64,000 nucleotides of DNA from Physcomitrium patens (lineage: Eukaryota; Streptophyta; Bryopsida; Funariales; Funariaceae), in assembly GCF_000002425.4 (NCBI RefSeq), contig NC_037265.1, forward strand, positions 3,045,503 to 3,109,502, in the 5' to 3' direction. The position numbers and the translations under genes were made by a program. Shown in pieces: positions 1 through 12,059 of the stretch; position 1 is the first letter of the stretch, and every line of letters begins with the position of its first letter. The notes under the pieces were generated by a model, which saw only the letters and a list, made by a program, of their open reading frames with translations, did not search any database and was not told the DNA's origin.

Positions 1-155
1 TAGTTTCAAGGATCTCTAGTTTTCTTGTCTTTTGGCAATAGCCATTCTAGTTTCTCTTTCAATATACATACTTATTTATTTATATTTTGTTACCTTTCTT
101 TCAGTGAAGACTCACTTGTCTGGATTATTTTTTCATCGAGTTCTTGTCCTTGACA
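1..155 (+). repeat. G1 5' LTR, 3' portion
   Basis: These bases match the end of the G3 LTR read on the opposite strand, including TTTTGGCAATAGCCATTC and the terminal CTTGTCCTTGACA. The LTR end falls at about 155. The start lies outside the window. Confidence 0.85.
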
Positions 156-826
156 TAGGGTCACACAATTAACTGTATTCCAAACCACCAAAACATTAAG
201 AAAGACTACAATACTTCCTCCCAGTAACAATACTCCTTCATCAACTGATAACCACAATGTGCAACCATGCACTCTCAAAAGATCATTGAAAACTCAATAA
301 ATTCCATCCAACACCAGGAATAACAGACTTCACTCCAACCAATCTGAATTCACAGAATTCTTGTAATCGCAAACTTTTTTTGTCAAAATACACACACATA
401 ACTCTCAATAAACAACAATCATAGTCTTCCATCCATAATCAATCTTCCAATAACTTCTCATATAATTCAATCACTCAGTAATCCAATTACATAATCAATA
501 ACTCATAAATCAATCTCTGATTTATTCTACAGACTCACTTCTCAGTATTCAAAAACTATCCATTATTCTTCAACAACAAAGAAAACAAAAAAAACAAAGA
601 GGAAGCACCAAGCTTAACCCCGACTCATGACTATCACAGTCTGGCCCTCCAACAAACTTCTACAACTCCTATATAATTGCTATTAATTTCCAGATTCTAA
701 ACGTAATCCTATAATAACTACTTTTAATAATTGAATCAATCATCCGTCCTCCTAAATTGACTATTCTATGGACTATTAATCTAATTTACCAATAGCTTAC
801 AAAAACGAACTAATATCTATTCTACA
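153..826 (+). repeat. Repeat D, copy 1 (possible solo LTR)
   Basis: It starts right at the G1 LTR end and aligns along its length with a second copy at 1476-2200. Shared blocks are the start (TAGGGTCACACAATTAACTG here, TAGGATCACGTAATTAATTG there), a GC-richer block with GCACCAAGCTTA and CTATCACAGTCTGGCCC, and the end TATTCTACA. Copy 2 begins with TG and ends with CA, as an LTR would. No coding capacity is visible. The left boundary is uncertain by a few bases because it abuts the gypsy LTR. Confidence 0.6.
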
Positions 827-1129
827 ACCTTCTTCTAATTTGACTTATGGATTTATCAAATTATTTAAAATAGAAGAAAAAATCATAGATGCTATACTTG
901 ACAAAAGTAAGAATAAAATTGCAACTATTGCAAATCTTCACAAGATTGTCAACTATTGTAGAACAATACTCTTAGGGTGGAAATTTTATACATATCAATT
1001 TCAACCACAAAAGTACTATTCTTATGTTTAAGGAAAAAATTTAAAATCTATGCTAAGAAGTTCTGTAATTAAAAGAAGTACGTAGATTGATTTGACAACC
1101 GAATCTAAGAAGTATTGCTTCTACAAGCA

Positions 1130-1440
1130 AAAGAGATGCAAGTATTAGTATGATCAAAAAATTTGATGGAACATGATTAAAATTTTGAGGATTTTTACAA
1201 CAAGTCAAACTCTACTTAAAGTTACATCTTTTCCAATATTTTGATGAATTTACTCAAATTGGATTTATAGACACATATCTATTTGAAAATGCTCTTTCTT
1301 GATTTGCATCTTAGATAGAAAAGGATTTAGGACTCTTTGATGATTTGAATTCATTCCTAAAAATTTTTATGGCCATTGTGATTGCTCGTTTTACTTATTC
1401 CAGAAGAAACCTCCCAAAATAAATCTATATAAAGAGATTC
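1130..1440 (+). pseudogene. G1 gag remnant, N-terminal part
   Basis: Conceptual translation with several stops gives a gypsy Gag-like stretch beginning KKFDGT. The same KFDGT motif opens the G3 gag core at about 26180 on the minus strand. It continues through a glutamine- and leucine-rich segment to a run ending near 1440, just before repeat D copy 2. The frame is broken by TAA and TGA codons typical of C-to-T decay. Confidence 0.55.
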
Positions 1441-1475
1441 GAATACAGGGAAAGACCATGTATATGAGCTCCAAT

Positions 1476-2200
1476 TGTTAGGATCACGTAATTAATTGCT
1501 ACTACTGAATGTATCGTCTCTGTTTCCAATATCTGAACACACAAGGAAACTATAATCTCTTCTTTCACCTTATTGGTCTCTTCTTGACAGCAATTCAGTC
1601 ATACCAATAACTGCTATTTCTACCAATATATTCACCCTCATAATCTTCAACTATAATACTGCCCCCTCACAGCTTTCATCACACAATTACCCTTATTCCA
1701 ATCACTGGAATTCTTCACACAAAACTGCCATTAACATTACAGTGTTTGATACAAACATAAACTCATTCTCTCTGCTGAACTACAATCAGATTTCAGCATT
1801 CAATCTCTCTTCTTCTCAAATAATACCAATCATATTTCTATTCCATAATTCACTTCACAATATTCAAAAACTCTCAATCTTCTTATTCAAAGAAAATAAC
1901 AAACAAAAGAAAAGAGATAGCACCAAGCTTACCCGGCTCACACTATCACAGCGATGGCCCCCGGCTCAGTACTATCGCAGTCTGGCCCTCGGCTCAGCAC
2001 TCTCATAGTGTGGCATTTTCTTCTCCTCTCCCATCCTCCTTATACTATCCCGAGATACCAACTCCTATACTACAGATGATAACTACTTTTCTTGACTATT
2101 CATCCATTTTACTTGCTGAACCACCTTTTTAGCAGTTATCTATCCTTGTTTACACTATACACTAGGTATCTATATTTTGAAAATAACTACTTATTCTACA
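1476..2200 (+). repeat. Repeat D, copy 2, inserted in G1 gag (possible solo LTR)
   Basis: It begins TGTTAGGATCACG and ends CTTATTCTACA. Gag sequence lies on both sides (to 1440 and from about 2290), so it is an insertion. It is aligned with 153-826 over its whole length. Five-base flanks (CCAAT on the left, GCCAT on the right) do not form a clear duplication. It differs from copy 1 mainly by an expanded GC-rich minisatellite in its centre. Confidence 0.6.
1922..2016 (+). repeat. GC-rich minisatellite inside D copy 2, three ~28 bp units
   Basis: The unit is roughly CGGCTCA.ACTATCACAG..TGGCCC. It occurs three times here and once in D copy 1 (about 610-655). It stands out sharply from the AT-rich surroundings. 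Confidence 0.65.
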
Positions 2201-2800
2201 GCCATATTTTAAAAAAATTATTGAAAAAAAGTAGTAAAAACCAAGTTCTTATCTTTACAATAAAAATCATGATCAGTCATTATACATGCTACTGAATTCC
2301 AAAAATTTGATTGTGATATGGACTGAAATCACAAAATCCTTATTAATCAATTTCAATATGGATTACATGATAAAATTAAAGATTTATTATTAATAATATC
2401 AAAAGTAGATTCTTTGAAATAATTTATTACTCAAGCCATTGTATAAAATAATTATCTATTTGAAAAGCATCAATTATAAAGATTTGGTTGGAGATGAATA
2501 AGTCAAGTAATAATAGAAACTCTTAAGTTTTTAAAAACTTATTCATTAGGAGCAAAATCAATGAAAATTGATACAACATGTTTTAAAACTCCCATTGAGT
2601 AAGATAAGACTTAACATCATAAAAAGGATTTGTTTCCATATTGTAAAGAAGCTAAGCACATTACTTAATATTTTTCAAATAAAGATGTAGCAATTAAAGA
2701 TTATAATAGTATAATAATATTTAATGTAATAAAATCTCCTTTCAATTCAATTATTTTAGAATTATCATGGTTAAAAAAAATATAATCCTCTAATAGATTA
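2201..2800 (+). pseudogene. G1 gag remnant, C-terminal part with zinc-knuckle relic
   Basis: After repeat D the reading resumes in gag. Near 2625-2665 a stretch resembles the CCHC knuckle region of G3 (gag before 25500 on the minus strand), followed by basic residues. Stops occur throughout, so no product is expected. Confidence 0.45.
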
Positions 2801-2879
2801 AATTTTTCTTAACTTTGATTTTTCTTGTAATTTAATCTAATATTTTAATAGATAAGTAAAAATACATAAGTCTAATATA

Positions 2880-4190
2880 TTCAAATTTTTACTAATAGAT
2901 ATAAGAGCTTTTATATATGCAACAAAAGAAGGATCTTTTGCTATATATGCCATGCCTATTTTTGATGGTAGAAAGACATCAAGTGATATTCATAGCTAGT
3001 ATTAAGATTTTTAAGATGTTTTTGAAAAGAAAAATTCTAATATCTTTTTAAAGCATCAAACTTATGATTATTCAATTGATCTTAAAAAAAAAGCTCAATT
3101 GCCATTTGGACCAATCTATAGCTTATCACAAAATGGATTGGCTGCATTAAAAGAATATATTGACAAGAATTTAGCCAAAAATTTCATATATTGTTCAAAA
3201 TTTCTAGAAAGAGCTTTTTTCTTCTTTGTAAAGAAAAAAAATGGATCTTTATTGATGTAAGTAGACTATCAAAGATTTAAGAAGGTCACTATTAAAAAAT
3301 AAATATCATTTATTTCTAATCTTAAGGCTTTTTGATCAATACAATTAAGCAAAGATCTATACAAAAATAAATCTATAAGAAGAATATAACTTGTTCTATA
3401 TTAAAAAATTAGATAAATAGAATATCATTTTTTGAACTAATTATAGATATTTCAAATCTAATATTATATCTTTTTAACTCACAAATGTACCAATTTCTTT
3501 TTAACTCACAAATGTACCAATTTCTTTTCAACATCTTAAAAAATGATGTTTTTTTATGAATTCTATGATTTTGTCATCTACTATTTGGACAACATTCTAA
3601 TTTACTTTAAGAATACAAAAGAATATAAACTTCATATTTGTCACATGTTACAAAAACTTAGAAGTGCACGATTATATGTCAAGATGAAAAAGTGTGTATT
3701 CCATATTAATCAAGTTAACTTTCTAGGATACATCATTTTTAATGAAAGTATTATAATAGATCCTAAGAAGGTCTAAATTATTATGGATTGGAAGATTCTA
3801 AAAATAATAAAAGATGTATAATATTTTTTAGACTTTTTCAACTATTATTAGATCTTCATTAAGAAATTTTTTTAAGTTCTATTTCTATTTATAGATTTAA
3901 CTTGTAAAGACAAACTTGATTGGAGTAAAGAAGCCAAAACATCATTTGATGCTTTGAAGAAGAAATTTATTTTTATACCAATCTTGTATCACATTGACTT
4001 CTCTAAGGCATTTTTTATAAAAATAGATGTATTAGACTTTATTTTGAATATGATATTATCACAAACAAGAGCAAATAACAAATTCTATCTAATAGCTTTT
4101 CATTCCATGAAATTTTCAGTATTGAAGATCAACTACAAAATCTATAATAAAAAACTTATTATAATTATGGATTCTTTTTAAAAATAATGT
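2880..4190 (+). pseudogene. G1 protease/RT/RNase H remnant
   Basis: Around 3000-3250 the translation follows the start of the gypsy RT seen in G3 (YSIDL...[13 protein letters not shown], then LAKNF and FVKKK). The palm motif survives as YLDNILIY in the open frame 3543-3776, where the second catalytic Asp of YLDD has become Asn. RNase H follows in 3954-4181 with the IDVLDFILNMILSQ segment, the counterpart of ETDATDFALGTILSQ in G3. Stops separate the pieces. The Asp to Asn change alone would inactivate the polymerase. Confidence 0.8.
3470..3527 (+). repeat. 28 bp tandem duplication within the G1 RT relic
   Basis: TTTTTAACTCACAAATGTAC followed by CAATTTC is present twice in direct succession. 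The corresponding RT region of G2 (about 11095) has it once, so the duplication arose in this copy. Confidence 0.8.
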
Positions 4191-4222
4191 CAATATTTAG
4201 AAAATATTTCTAATTTAATTAT

Positions 4223-4248
4223 TATATATATATATATATATATATATG
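4223..4248. repeat. (AT)n microsatellite
   Basis: A pure AT run of about 13 units sits between the RNase H and integrase relics of G1, so it expanded inside the element. Confidence 0.9.
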
Positions 4249-4479
4249 GATTAATAGAACCTCGGGTATTTCATATCAAAGTAAATATTAGATCTTTGTC
4301 AAGCTTATTGAAGCATATCATTATCAAGATTTGATTTCAAAATCACAAATTGATTTTAAAAACAATAAGATTTGTCATAAAAAAAATTTAGGTATTTTTA
4401 CCTTCTATCAAAAGAAGAAGATGTAATTTTTAATCAATAAATAATGATTTTCTTGAAGTCTTAGCAATTTCATCTTCAA

Positions 4480-5120
4480 GCAATAAAATTAACATTTACT
4501 GATGATTCAACCTTTGTCAAGAAAATTCAATCAAGTATTTCCTTTGATCCTCTTGTTCATCATATCAATAATACTTCATTTAATTTATATGATAATTCTA
4601 AGTTTTAGTTTAAGAACAACTTATTCTATTTGAAAGATTACTTATATGTTTCAAAAGGAAAAGCATGTTTATGTGTTTTTCAAGCTTGTCATGACTTTCT
4701 ATTGGTAGGATATTTTAAATACAATAAGACTTTGGACCTAACATTGAAAGATTTTTTGTTGCTATAAATATAGAAGGCTATAAAAAACTTTGTACAATCA
4801 TGTGACATTTGCTCAAGGTCAAAAACTCCTCATTATTGATCTTATAGACTTTTCCAACTATTGTCTACACTAAAACAATCATAGTCTTCTATTTCTATGG
4901 ATTTTATTATAAATTTTTTAAATTCAAATTTATATGACATTATATTAGTGATAGTAGATTGTTTCACAAAAATAGTATAATTTTTATCATATGTAAAATC
5001 TATTTGACATAAAAAAATAGCTAAAATATTTTCAGCAATATTTATTACTATGATAGATTGTCAAAGGATATTTTATCAGATAGAAGAACATAATTTATAA
5101 CAAGATTTTGAAGAATCATT
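4480..5120 (+). pseudogene. G1 integrase remnant, truncated
   Basis: The translation follows G3 integrase: the linker with FDPLVHHI, the zinc-binding region around FQACHDFL and CDICSRSKTPHY, then the core start SMDFI and the IVDCFTKIV stretch. It ends soon after the second catalytic region (about 5080-5110). The third catalytic segment (GQTEH in G3), the GPY-type C-terminus and the chromodomain are absent, replaced directly by 3' UTR-like sequence. Many stops are present. Confidence 0.75.
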
Positions 5121-5189
5121 TTTTAAAATATTGGAGGTGGAGCATCAACTATCATTAAGATGAAAAGAAAATTCTTCAATCTTCTATCT

Positions 5190-5694
5190 TTGTTTTTAAT
5201 TTTTATTTATTTTTGGTACTAATGAGATGAAGAACCAACAACCAACAAATTCACCTTTGGTGCCATTATTTGTTGACTTATCAAATAAGACATTATAATT
5301 ATTACAACCTTCAAGATGATGTAATTGAGATGAAGACCTTTAAAAATAACATGTTCTTCCTCAAATAAATAGAGAGATGTAATATGTTTGATATTACAAC
5401 TTTAGAAGAGACTTCCAATATTTGATGATTTTATTATAGGTATGAATTACTCTTGATGATGTTATAAATATTTTTTTTGAAAGAAGTTATAAAGGCTTCA
5501 ATAATGATCAAATAATAATATATAATTTCTATTCTAAAATGGGACATTATCAATTGTTAAGAAGACTTATCAACTATCCTTCAAAGAAATAATAATCAAA
5601 GTGTGTAGCAAATATAATTTATTGCATCTTAGACTTCTTCAACATATGATTGCTGCTCTTTATCGAACTTGCTTCTAGAGAATGGAGAGCTTAA
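5190..5694 (+). other. G1 3' untranslated region
   Basis: This stretch matches 15230-15730 of G2 and the minus-strand region 21380-21900 of G3. It includes the conserved pieces around AAGATGAAGACCTT and GATGATGTTATAAATATT. The last bases before the LTR (GAATGGAGAGCTTAA) are purine-rich and correspond to the G3 polypurine tract. Confidence 0.7.
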
Positions 5695-5935
5695 TGTCAT
5701 GGACATACTTATAGTTATCTAGATAATATGAATACGTAGAAATTCGTAGAAATATATCAATTTAATAATATCTTATAAATGTTATTTGTAAAAGCTTCAT
5801 AGATATGATTTCATCTTTATATATATCTATAGGTGATTGATAGGTTAAAAACTTTGCTAACAAGTTAGTTACATATCACAAGCATTGATAGCTTGTGATA
5901 CAAACTAATGATATGGCTCACATATAAATTATTAG
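5695..5935 (+). repeat. G1 3' LTR, truncated
   Basis: It starts TGTCATGGACATACTTATAG, the LTR start of this family, and can be followed through the AAGCTTCATAGAT segment to about 5935. There similarity stops, about half-way along the LTR, so the distal half is deleted or unrecognisable. Confidence 0.75.
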
Positions 5936-6063
5936 GTAGTCCAAATCAAAATTAGTAGATCAAAAGCTATAAAATAAAGTTTCTATTAAAAAAAAATCAT
6001 ATACTTAATTCAATTTCTTCATACATGCTACTAAACCGTACACCAATAAAAAGCATTTACATT

Positions 6064-6103
<40 letters not shown>

Positions 6104-6289
6104 CTCTTTTATATCCAATTATATAGGCTTATATTAATTTTATTAAAAAATCAAATAAAATAAATAGTGATACCATCTTAAAATCTATATACCTTAGTCT
6201 TTAGAAGATTTAATTACTTCTAATTATTAGATCCATTAATGAATTATGTTATTAATTTACTTAAAATTTCTTCTTTGCTATTGTATTAT
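5936..6289. other. AT-rich spacer without gene
   Basis: No coding signal is visible. The stretch contains an (AT)n run at about 6066-6099 and is otherwise unassigned. It separates the broken G1 3' LTR from repeat A. Confidence 0.6.
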
Positions 6290-7592
6290 ATATTGTCTTC
6301 TTTGGAAAGGTATTAAGCACCTAGTTGTGGAAGATGAAGTTGTATTTTATAAGTATCCAAATAACCTTAATAGATTTTATCAATATAAGAAAAATGAAAT
6401 TTTAATTTTAATTCAAAAGTACTCAAAAACATTCTTTTTAGTAATTTCAATCATATGAAAATTCCAATTGCATTATTGCTTTCACAATTAGACAATTTTG
6501 ATTTTTTTTTGTAAGTCTTAATCTTAGACAGTGAACTTTAGTAAGCTTTAATTTCTAATCGAATCATTTACTTAGTACAAAATTTTGCACACAAATTCTA
6601 TTATAAATTTTTTATATGCTTAATAAAATTCAATCTAATTCTATTTATAGATTTTAAGAAAATAGCTAAAAACTCACATAGATGTTACCTAGCCACCAAC
6701 TCAAAAGATAATGCAGATGTTTTAGTAGAAATTTTTCATTTTTTAACTATTAAATTTAGCTCAAAATTGATATGTAGCTTGATCTTTAAGTCTTCTAAGA
6801 CTATGCCAAGTTTAATTTTTTTTTTCAATAAGTAGATCTTCAAATATCATAGAAATCCTATCTAATCCTAGATTATCATCTTTCAATACCCTCTTATACC
6901 AAAAATTAGATAACTTTTAATTATACTATTAGATTAACACAAAATTTTATATATATTTAGTGCACTAAATCAACCAAGCAGTGTCAAATTTTAAACTATA
7001 GATAAGACACTAATTACATAAAGTAGCCAAGAGTGCTAATCTTAATTGTATTGTATAAATTTAAAGTCACCAATATAAACTTTAATTTTGAAGAATAATT
7101 GCAAAGTTATTTCAAAGTCTATAAAAATAAATCTTATATTTTTAAAAAAGTTTAAAATTAGTATTCTAATTCTAATCACCAATCTTCAAATATTTCCATA
7201 CTTTATCATAAGCAACCGTTTTAGTAGCTAGAGGTTTGATTTTGACCATGTCTTCCAAATGGTCAATTCTTAGATATTAATCTAACCTATTTTAGGATTT
7301 TTTAGCCCCACCTCATCTTTAATTTAATCCTAATATCAATGTTATTATTTTTCTATTTTTATTGATTTATGGCCTTTTTAAGGTAATAAAAGAATTTTTA
7401 TAGCTTAAAAGATAGAATTATTAACCAATGTTTAATCTACTAGCTATTAAGACAAGAAATAAACTAAGAGGCTTTTATAAAAGCCATGTTTAAATGTCTT
7501 AAATTTTTATTGAACCAAGATGATTAGATATTAATTAGAAATTTATTTTTTATTATATTTTTACTACATAGTCATATTATAACATAATACCA
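6290..7592 (+). repeat. Unclassified repeat family X, copy A
   Basis: It is collinear with 15742-17082 (copy A') over about 1.3 kb. Shared text includes GTTGTGGAAGATGAAGTTGT near the start, AGAGGCTTTTATAAAAGCC near 7470 and the end segment TAGTCATATTATAACATAAT. It has no open reading frame of note. Its start (TTGTCTTCTTTGG) and end resemble those of copies B and C, so all four form one family. The flanking duplication is not resolvable here. Confidence 0.7.
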
Positions 7593-8674
7593 CTCTATAC
7601 CTTATCTTTTCTTATCTTGACTTCTATGGCCTTTCTTTGACTTATTCAAAAGCTCTAAAGGCAATGGTAGACGACATATTGATATGATATAAACACCAAT
7701 ATTAACAACAATAACAAATAAAAAAGAAAGAAAGTGTTGAAAGTATATACATAAGAAAGTGAATAAAATCATACCATCAAAGAAAATCCTACTACAAAAG
7801 TAAACCACATGATGTCTTGTTGTGATCGCATCAAGTTATTATATGCAATGAGAGCAATGATGCATAAAAATAAGAACAAAGCAAAAGACAAAGACAAAGA
7901 CAGATGAGATGAAATGAATAATAGGAAGTAGAAGAATGTCAGTTATAAAGCATCAAAAATAAGAAGGAGGACTATAAAAAGGAAGGATATGATGACAAAA
8001 TTTGATGCCGACCAAGAATAAGAAAAAGACAATGATAAAGTCTTAAATGGACAAAGAAAAAGATGAAGATGACAATGACAAAGTCTTTGATAGATGAGGA
8101 AGAAGAAGAGGAGGAAGATGATGATGAAGTCTTAGATAGATCACAATGTACTATCCATATTTAAGGCTAACAAAAAATTATCTTTTGAGATTTGTAACAA
8201 AGTTCCATATTAAAAGTATAGCATAGATACAAGATTGATAGTAAAAGAATAAGCAAGCTCAAGCCACAAGTAATGTAACAATCAATATTTCATGATCAAG
8301 TATGCAAAAATGATCTTCAATACTATTAAGACTCTTATGTTGATGCTTAGATGCACTTTCCATCTTGGTAGAATTGATATTCATCAATAGAAAGATAATT
8401 GATTTAATATTGTAACTTTTAAAAGGATTATATTATAATACTCATAATACTTGTTTTGAAAATGTAATACATAAAGCCTCTAATAAAGCCAAGGCAATAA
8501 ATATTACATCCAACAACGACAAAAATCTATGAGTGTTGCTTCTCTACTTGATATGATACAAAATATTTTAGCTGTATTTTCAAGATTGCTATATCAAGAG
8601 CAAATCCAAGTTCATCTTCAATAATGCTTAGAAATTTTTAGAATATAATCACATAAATTAAAATTTTAATGGAT
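7593..8674. other. Unassigned AT-rich DNA with an acidic-codon repeat
   Basis: No gene was recognised. Around 8024-8143 a ~25 bp motif (GACAATGACAAAGTCTTTGA and variants) recurs about three times. A plus-strand frame at about 8095-8160 would encode a Glu/Asp run that then ends at a stop. This could be debris of an acidic protein or a simple GA-rich repeat. Confidence 0.4.
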
Positions 8675-9218
8675 TGTCATACACATATATTTATTAAAAT
8701 TATTATTTAGGTAATATAAATAGGTAGAAGTAGGTAAAGATAGATTAATTTCAAAATATCTTTTAAAGAAGCTTCTTAGAAGCTTTATAGATGCTACTTT
8801 TACTTCACATGTATTTGTAATTAATTGATAGGTTAGAAACTTAGTCAACAAATTAACCATATACCACACATATTAGTAGCTTACAAAATAAGCTAGCTAT
8901 ATAGCACCCATATAGAAAACTTACCTTGTAAGCTAAAATACATGTTGTACAAAATCCATACGTTTTAGAAGTCCTATAGAATGTTGCCATGTATCTCTTA
9001 GATAGATAATATATATAAAAGTAAGAATGAAGCCTTATTCACTCTTGTCAACTCTTTTTTTGCCTCTAGTCTAGTTTCAAGAAGTCTCTAGTTTTCTTGA
9101 CTTTTTACAATAGCTATTTTAATTTTTCTTTAATATATATACTTTCTTATTTCTATTTTATTATACTTTTTTGAAAAAGTCTCACTTGTTTATTTGATTC
9201 CATCAAATTTGTATCACA
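8675..9218 (+). repeat. G2 5' LTR
   Basis: It starts TGTCATACACATATAT and ends near GTATCACA. It is about 544 bp, the same length as the reconstructed 3' LTR once inserts A' and C and their duplications are removed. A cluster of AT-rich motifs near 9008-9022 (ATAATATATATAAAAG) sits where the G3 LTR has TATATATA, and is a candidate TATA region for the element's own promoter. Confidence 0.85.
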
Positions 9219-9237
9219 AATTGATAAGAATATACTT

Positions 9238-9250
9238 ACAATATTAGAGC
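9238..9250 (+). promoter_or_regulatory. G2 candidate primer-binding site (initiator tRNA-Met type)
   Basis: CAATATTAGAGC resembles the plant initiator tRNA-Met primer site (TGGTATCAGAGC) with the TGG and one C changed. The same position in G3 has CAATATCAGAGC. It lies about 20 bases inside the LTR end in both copies. Confidence 0.5.
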
Positions 9251-9579
9251 TTTGTCTTTTCTTCACTAAGAATGGATTATCCCTTTTTCTTTATAAGACA
9301 TAAGCATGTTAGAAGTTGTGGATTACCCTCTTTCAAATTGATATTGTTTTTTTTAATCTCAAGTTTTTTCTTTTACTTATCTTGAGTGATATTAGACATT
9401 TTATTTTCTAAGTATTATTATAGCAAAGCTTGTCAAAATAAAGATTGCAATAGCACAAATACAAGAATAATTGACAAATTTAATACTTAAAATATATCAA
9501 CTCAATTTACTACCTTAGAGATAAACAAAAACTATAGAAAGTAGAGATATAAAAATAATTGAAATTGCTTCAACATTTG

Positions 9580-10350
9580 TATCAAATAATTTTCCTTTTC
9601 CTATGATAGAACATCATTCAAGTACTAGAAAACTAAGAACTATCTTATTTTAGAGGTTTTATGGTACAAGATCAAAATTTTAAGGATTCATCAATCAAAT
9701 AAAAATAATAATTAAACTTCAACTCCAAAGTTAACAAATTCCAAAATCACAAATCAAGTTTATTAGAATACTACTTTTTAATTCTATATTATCATAGTTT
9801 TTATCTTTTTTTGAACAACGTGATTTAATATTAGATAATTTAGAATATTTTTTGGAAAAATTTTGATTTATATATGGAAAATATGATGCAATTTATATTG
9901 CAACAAATAAAATCCATATTTTGCAATAAAAAAAATAATTTTTAACATTTTATACTTTACAATTTAGACAACATATAATTGATATTAAGTGAGATGATAC
10001 TGTAATTATTAGTCAATTTCTTTACAAATTATAATATAAAAAAAATAATAATAATACTCAATTTGTGTCATCATTAAATATTGAATCAAGTAATTAATTT
10101 TGCTATAAAATGTGACAATGAAATTTTTGAATTATAGTCTAAAAATTACATAAGTAGGCCTAAATATTATTATTATTAAATGGCAATACCAACATCTTTT
10201 CAATACATACTTTTGAAAATAAAAGATATGCAAATTAATGCAATAGGTTTCAAATTTCTTACTAAGCAAGAAAAGATGTATTATTGTCAATAAGGATTGT
10301 ACTTATATTTAGAAGAATCAAAGCACAATATTCAACATTGTTCAAAGAAG
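9580..10350 (+). pseudogene. G2 gag remnant
   Basis: Translation with stops follows the G3 Gag (the RFYGTRSKF-like segment near 9650, then hydrophobic and Gln-rich parts). A degenerate zinc knuckle of the form C-x2-x-x4-H-x4-C is readable around 10290-10345 (ESKHNIQHC). The second knuckle Cys is lost, as it also is in G3. No long open frame remains. Confidence 0.6.
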
Positions 10351-10439
10351 CAATATAATCATAAAATGAGAAGTAAAATTATTAAAGAAGATAGTGTATG
10401 AAAAAATAAGTATTTTCAACTGTAATAGAGATCGTATAA

Positions 10440-10700
10440 TTGAAACCTTGTACAACACGTACTAAAAGTTTTATTTTTTCTTCAAAACCTTCTCTTTGTT
10501 TTACAATAGATGTTAGTTTAGGACCTAAATATCACAAAGCTTCTACATTGCTAGATTCAAGAGCCTTAATTTATTCTTTAAATGAAGAATTTATTAAAAG
10601 ATAAAACATATCTTTAGTAAAGAAAACAAAATCCATTCATATAGAAGTCATAGATAGTTATTTGTTGTCCTTTGGAGGTATTATTTAATTTCCAAAAATA
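10440..10700 (+). pseudogene. G2 retropepsin remnant
   Basis: The reading follows G3 protease: LGPKYHKAS then LLDSRA where G3 has LLDSGA. The catalytic DSG triad is thus changed to DSR by one G-to-A transition. The following NISLVKKTK and HIEVIDS segments match G3. Confidence 0.65.
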
Positions 10701-10739
10701 TCATTTATATAGTTATTTTTTTGACCTTCAAGAATGAGT

Positions 10740-11760
10740 TCAATCACCATTTAGACTGATGTGCAGTTTATCACAAAATGCGTTGGCTGAATTAAAAGAG
10801 TATATTAAAAAAAATCTAGCCAAGAACTTTATATGCCATTCCAAATCTCTAGTAGGAGCTTTAATTTTATTTGTGAAGAAAAAAGATGGATCATTGCAAA
10901 TGTGTGTTAATTATCAAGGATTCAATAAGATTATCATCAAGAACAAATATTCCCTATCTTTAATATTTGGACTTCTTGATTAGTAGAATCAAGCTAAAAT
11001 ATATACAAAAATAGGCCTATGAAGAGCATACAATCTGATATGCTATAAAAAAAAGAAATAAATAGAAGATTATATTTTGAATATAATATCATACTTTTAA
11101 AACTTACAAATGCTTCAATAACTTTTTAACATCTAATGAATGATTTCTTTTGAGAATTTTTGGATAATTTTTTATTTATTATCAAGACAACATCTTAATC
11201 TATTCTAAAAACACAAAAAAACTTAAACTTCATGTTTGTCATGTGTTACAATAACTAAGAGATGTGAGACTCTATACCAAGATAGAAAAGTGTATATTTC
11301 ACACTACTCAAGATGACTTCTTAAGATACATCATTTCAAATAATAGACTTAAAATGAATCTTAGAAAAATTCAAATTATTACGGATTAAAAAAATATTGA
11401 ATTTAATATTTTTTGAGATTTAAGACTTTTTTCAAGTTGTAGTGTTACTTATACATTTGACTTGTAAAGACAAACTTCAATGGAATCAAGAAGTAAAAAT
11501 AATATTCGAAGCTTTGAAGAAAGCCTTTATTTTTGCACCAACTTGTATCTCATCAATTTTTTGAAGCCATTTTTTATAGAAACAGATACATCAAACTTTA
11601 CTTTGAATGCCATATTATCACAAATGAGAATAGATGATAAACTTCATATAATAGATTTTCATTCTAAAAACTTTTCAACAATTAAGTCAAGTATAAGATC
11701 TACAATAAAGAATTTCTTGCTATTATGGATTTATTTCAAAAATGGTGCCATTATCTAAAA
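10740..11760 (+). pseudogene. G2 RT/RNase H remnant
   Basis: The frame 10759-10983 encodes the RT fingers ([40 protein letters not shown]) and corresponds closely to G3 24456-24887. The palm is disrupted: near 11180 the YLDD motif is degraded. RNase H is readable in 11480-11758 (ETDTSNFTLNAILSQMR). Frames are separated by stops and shifts. Confidence 0.8.
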
Positions 11761-12059
11761 GGTGCTCTTAATCTAATCATCGTATATATAAATTATAAGA
11801 ATCTTGAATATTTTATATCAATATATATTTTGAATTATCCACAAGTCTAACAGAATAGATTTTTATCAAGATTTGAATTTTAAATCATTTATTAATTAAA
11901 AAAAATAAAATTTATTAGATATACTTTTTAAACGATCTTACTTTGCATCAAAAGAAAGAGATGTTGATTTTGATCAACAACAAAAAAAACCTCTTAAAGT
12001 TAGAGTATCTATATCTTTAAGCAATAAAATCAATATTAACTATTGATTCAACTTTTATT

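Larger units (their letters stand above)
1..5935 (+). mobile_element. G1: decayed Ty3/gypsy chromovirus, 5' end outside the window
   Basis: The element reads LTR end, gag, protease, RT, RNase H, integrase, 3' UTR, start of 3' LTR, all on the plus strand and in Ty3/gypsy order. It is the same family as G2 and G3, judged by shared LTR text and matching pol peptides. The frames are full of stops and the sequence is far more AT-rich than G3, which suggests long decay under cytosine methylation. Two copies of repeat D interrupt it. The integrase C-terminus and the chromodomain are missing: sequence jumps from mid-integrase (about 5120) to the 3' UTR (about 5190). The 3' LTR is recognisable only to about 5935. 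No target-site duplication can be scored. Confidence 0.85.

Noticed and set aside
153..2200. D1 and D2 as the two LTRs of one retrotransposon
   Set aside because: The DNA between and beyond them is gag of the gypsy family, in order, so they are separate insertions or a duplication.
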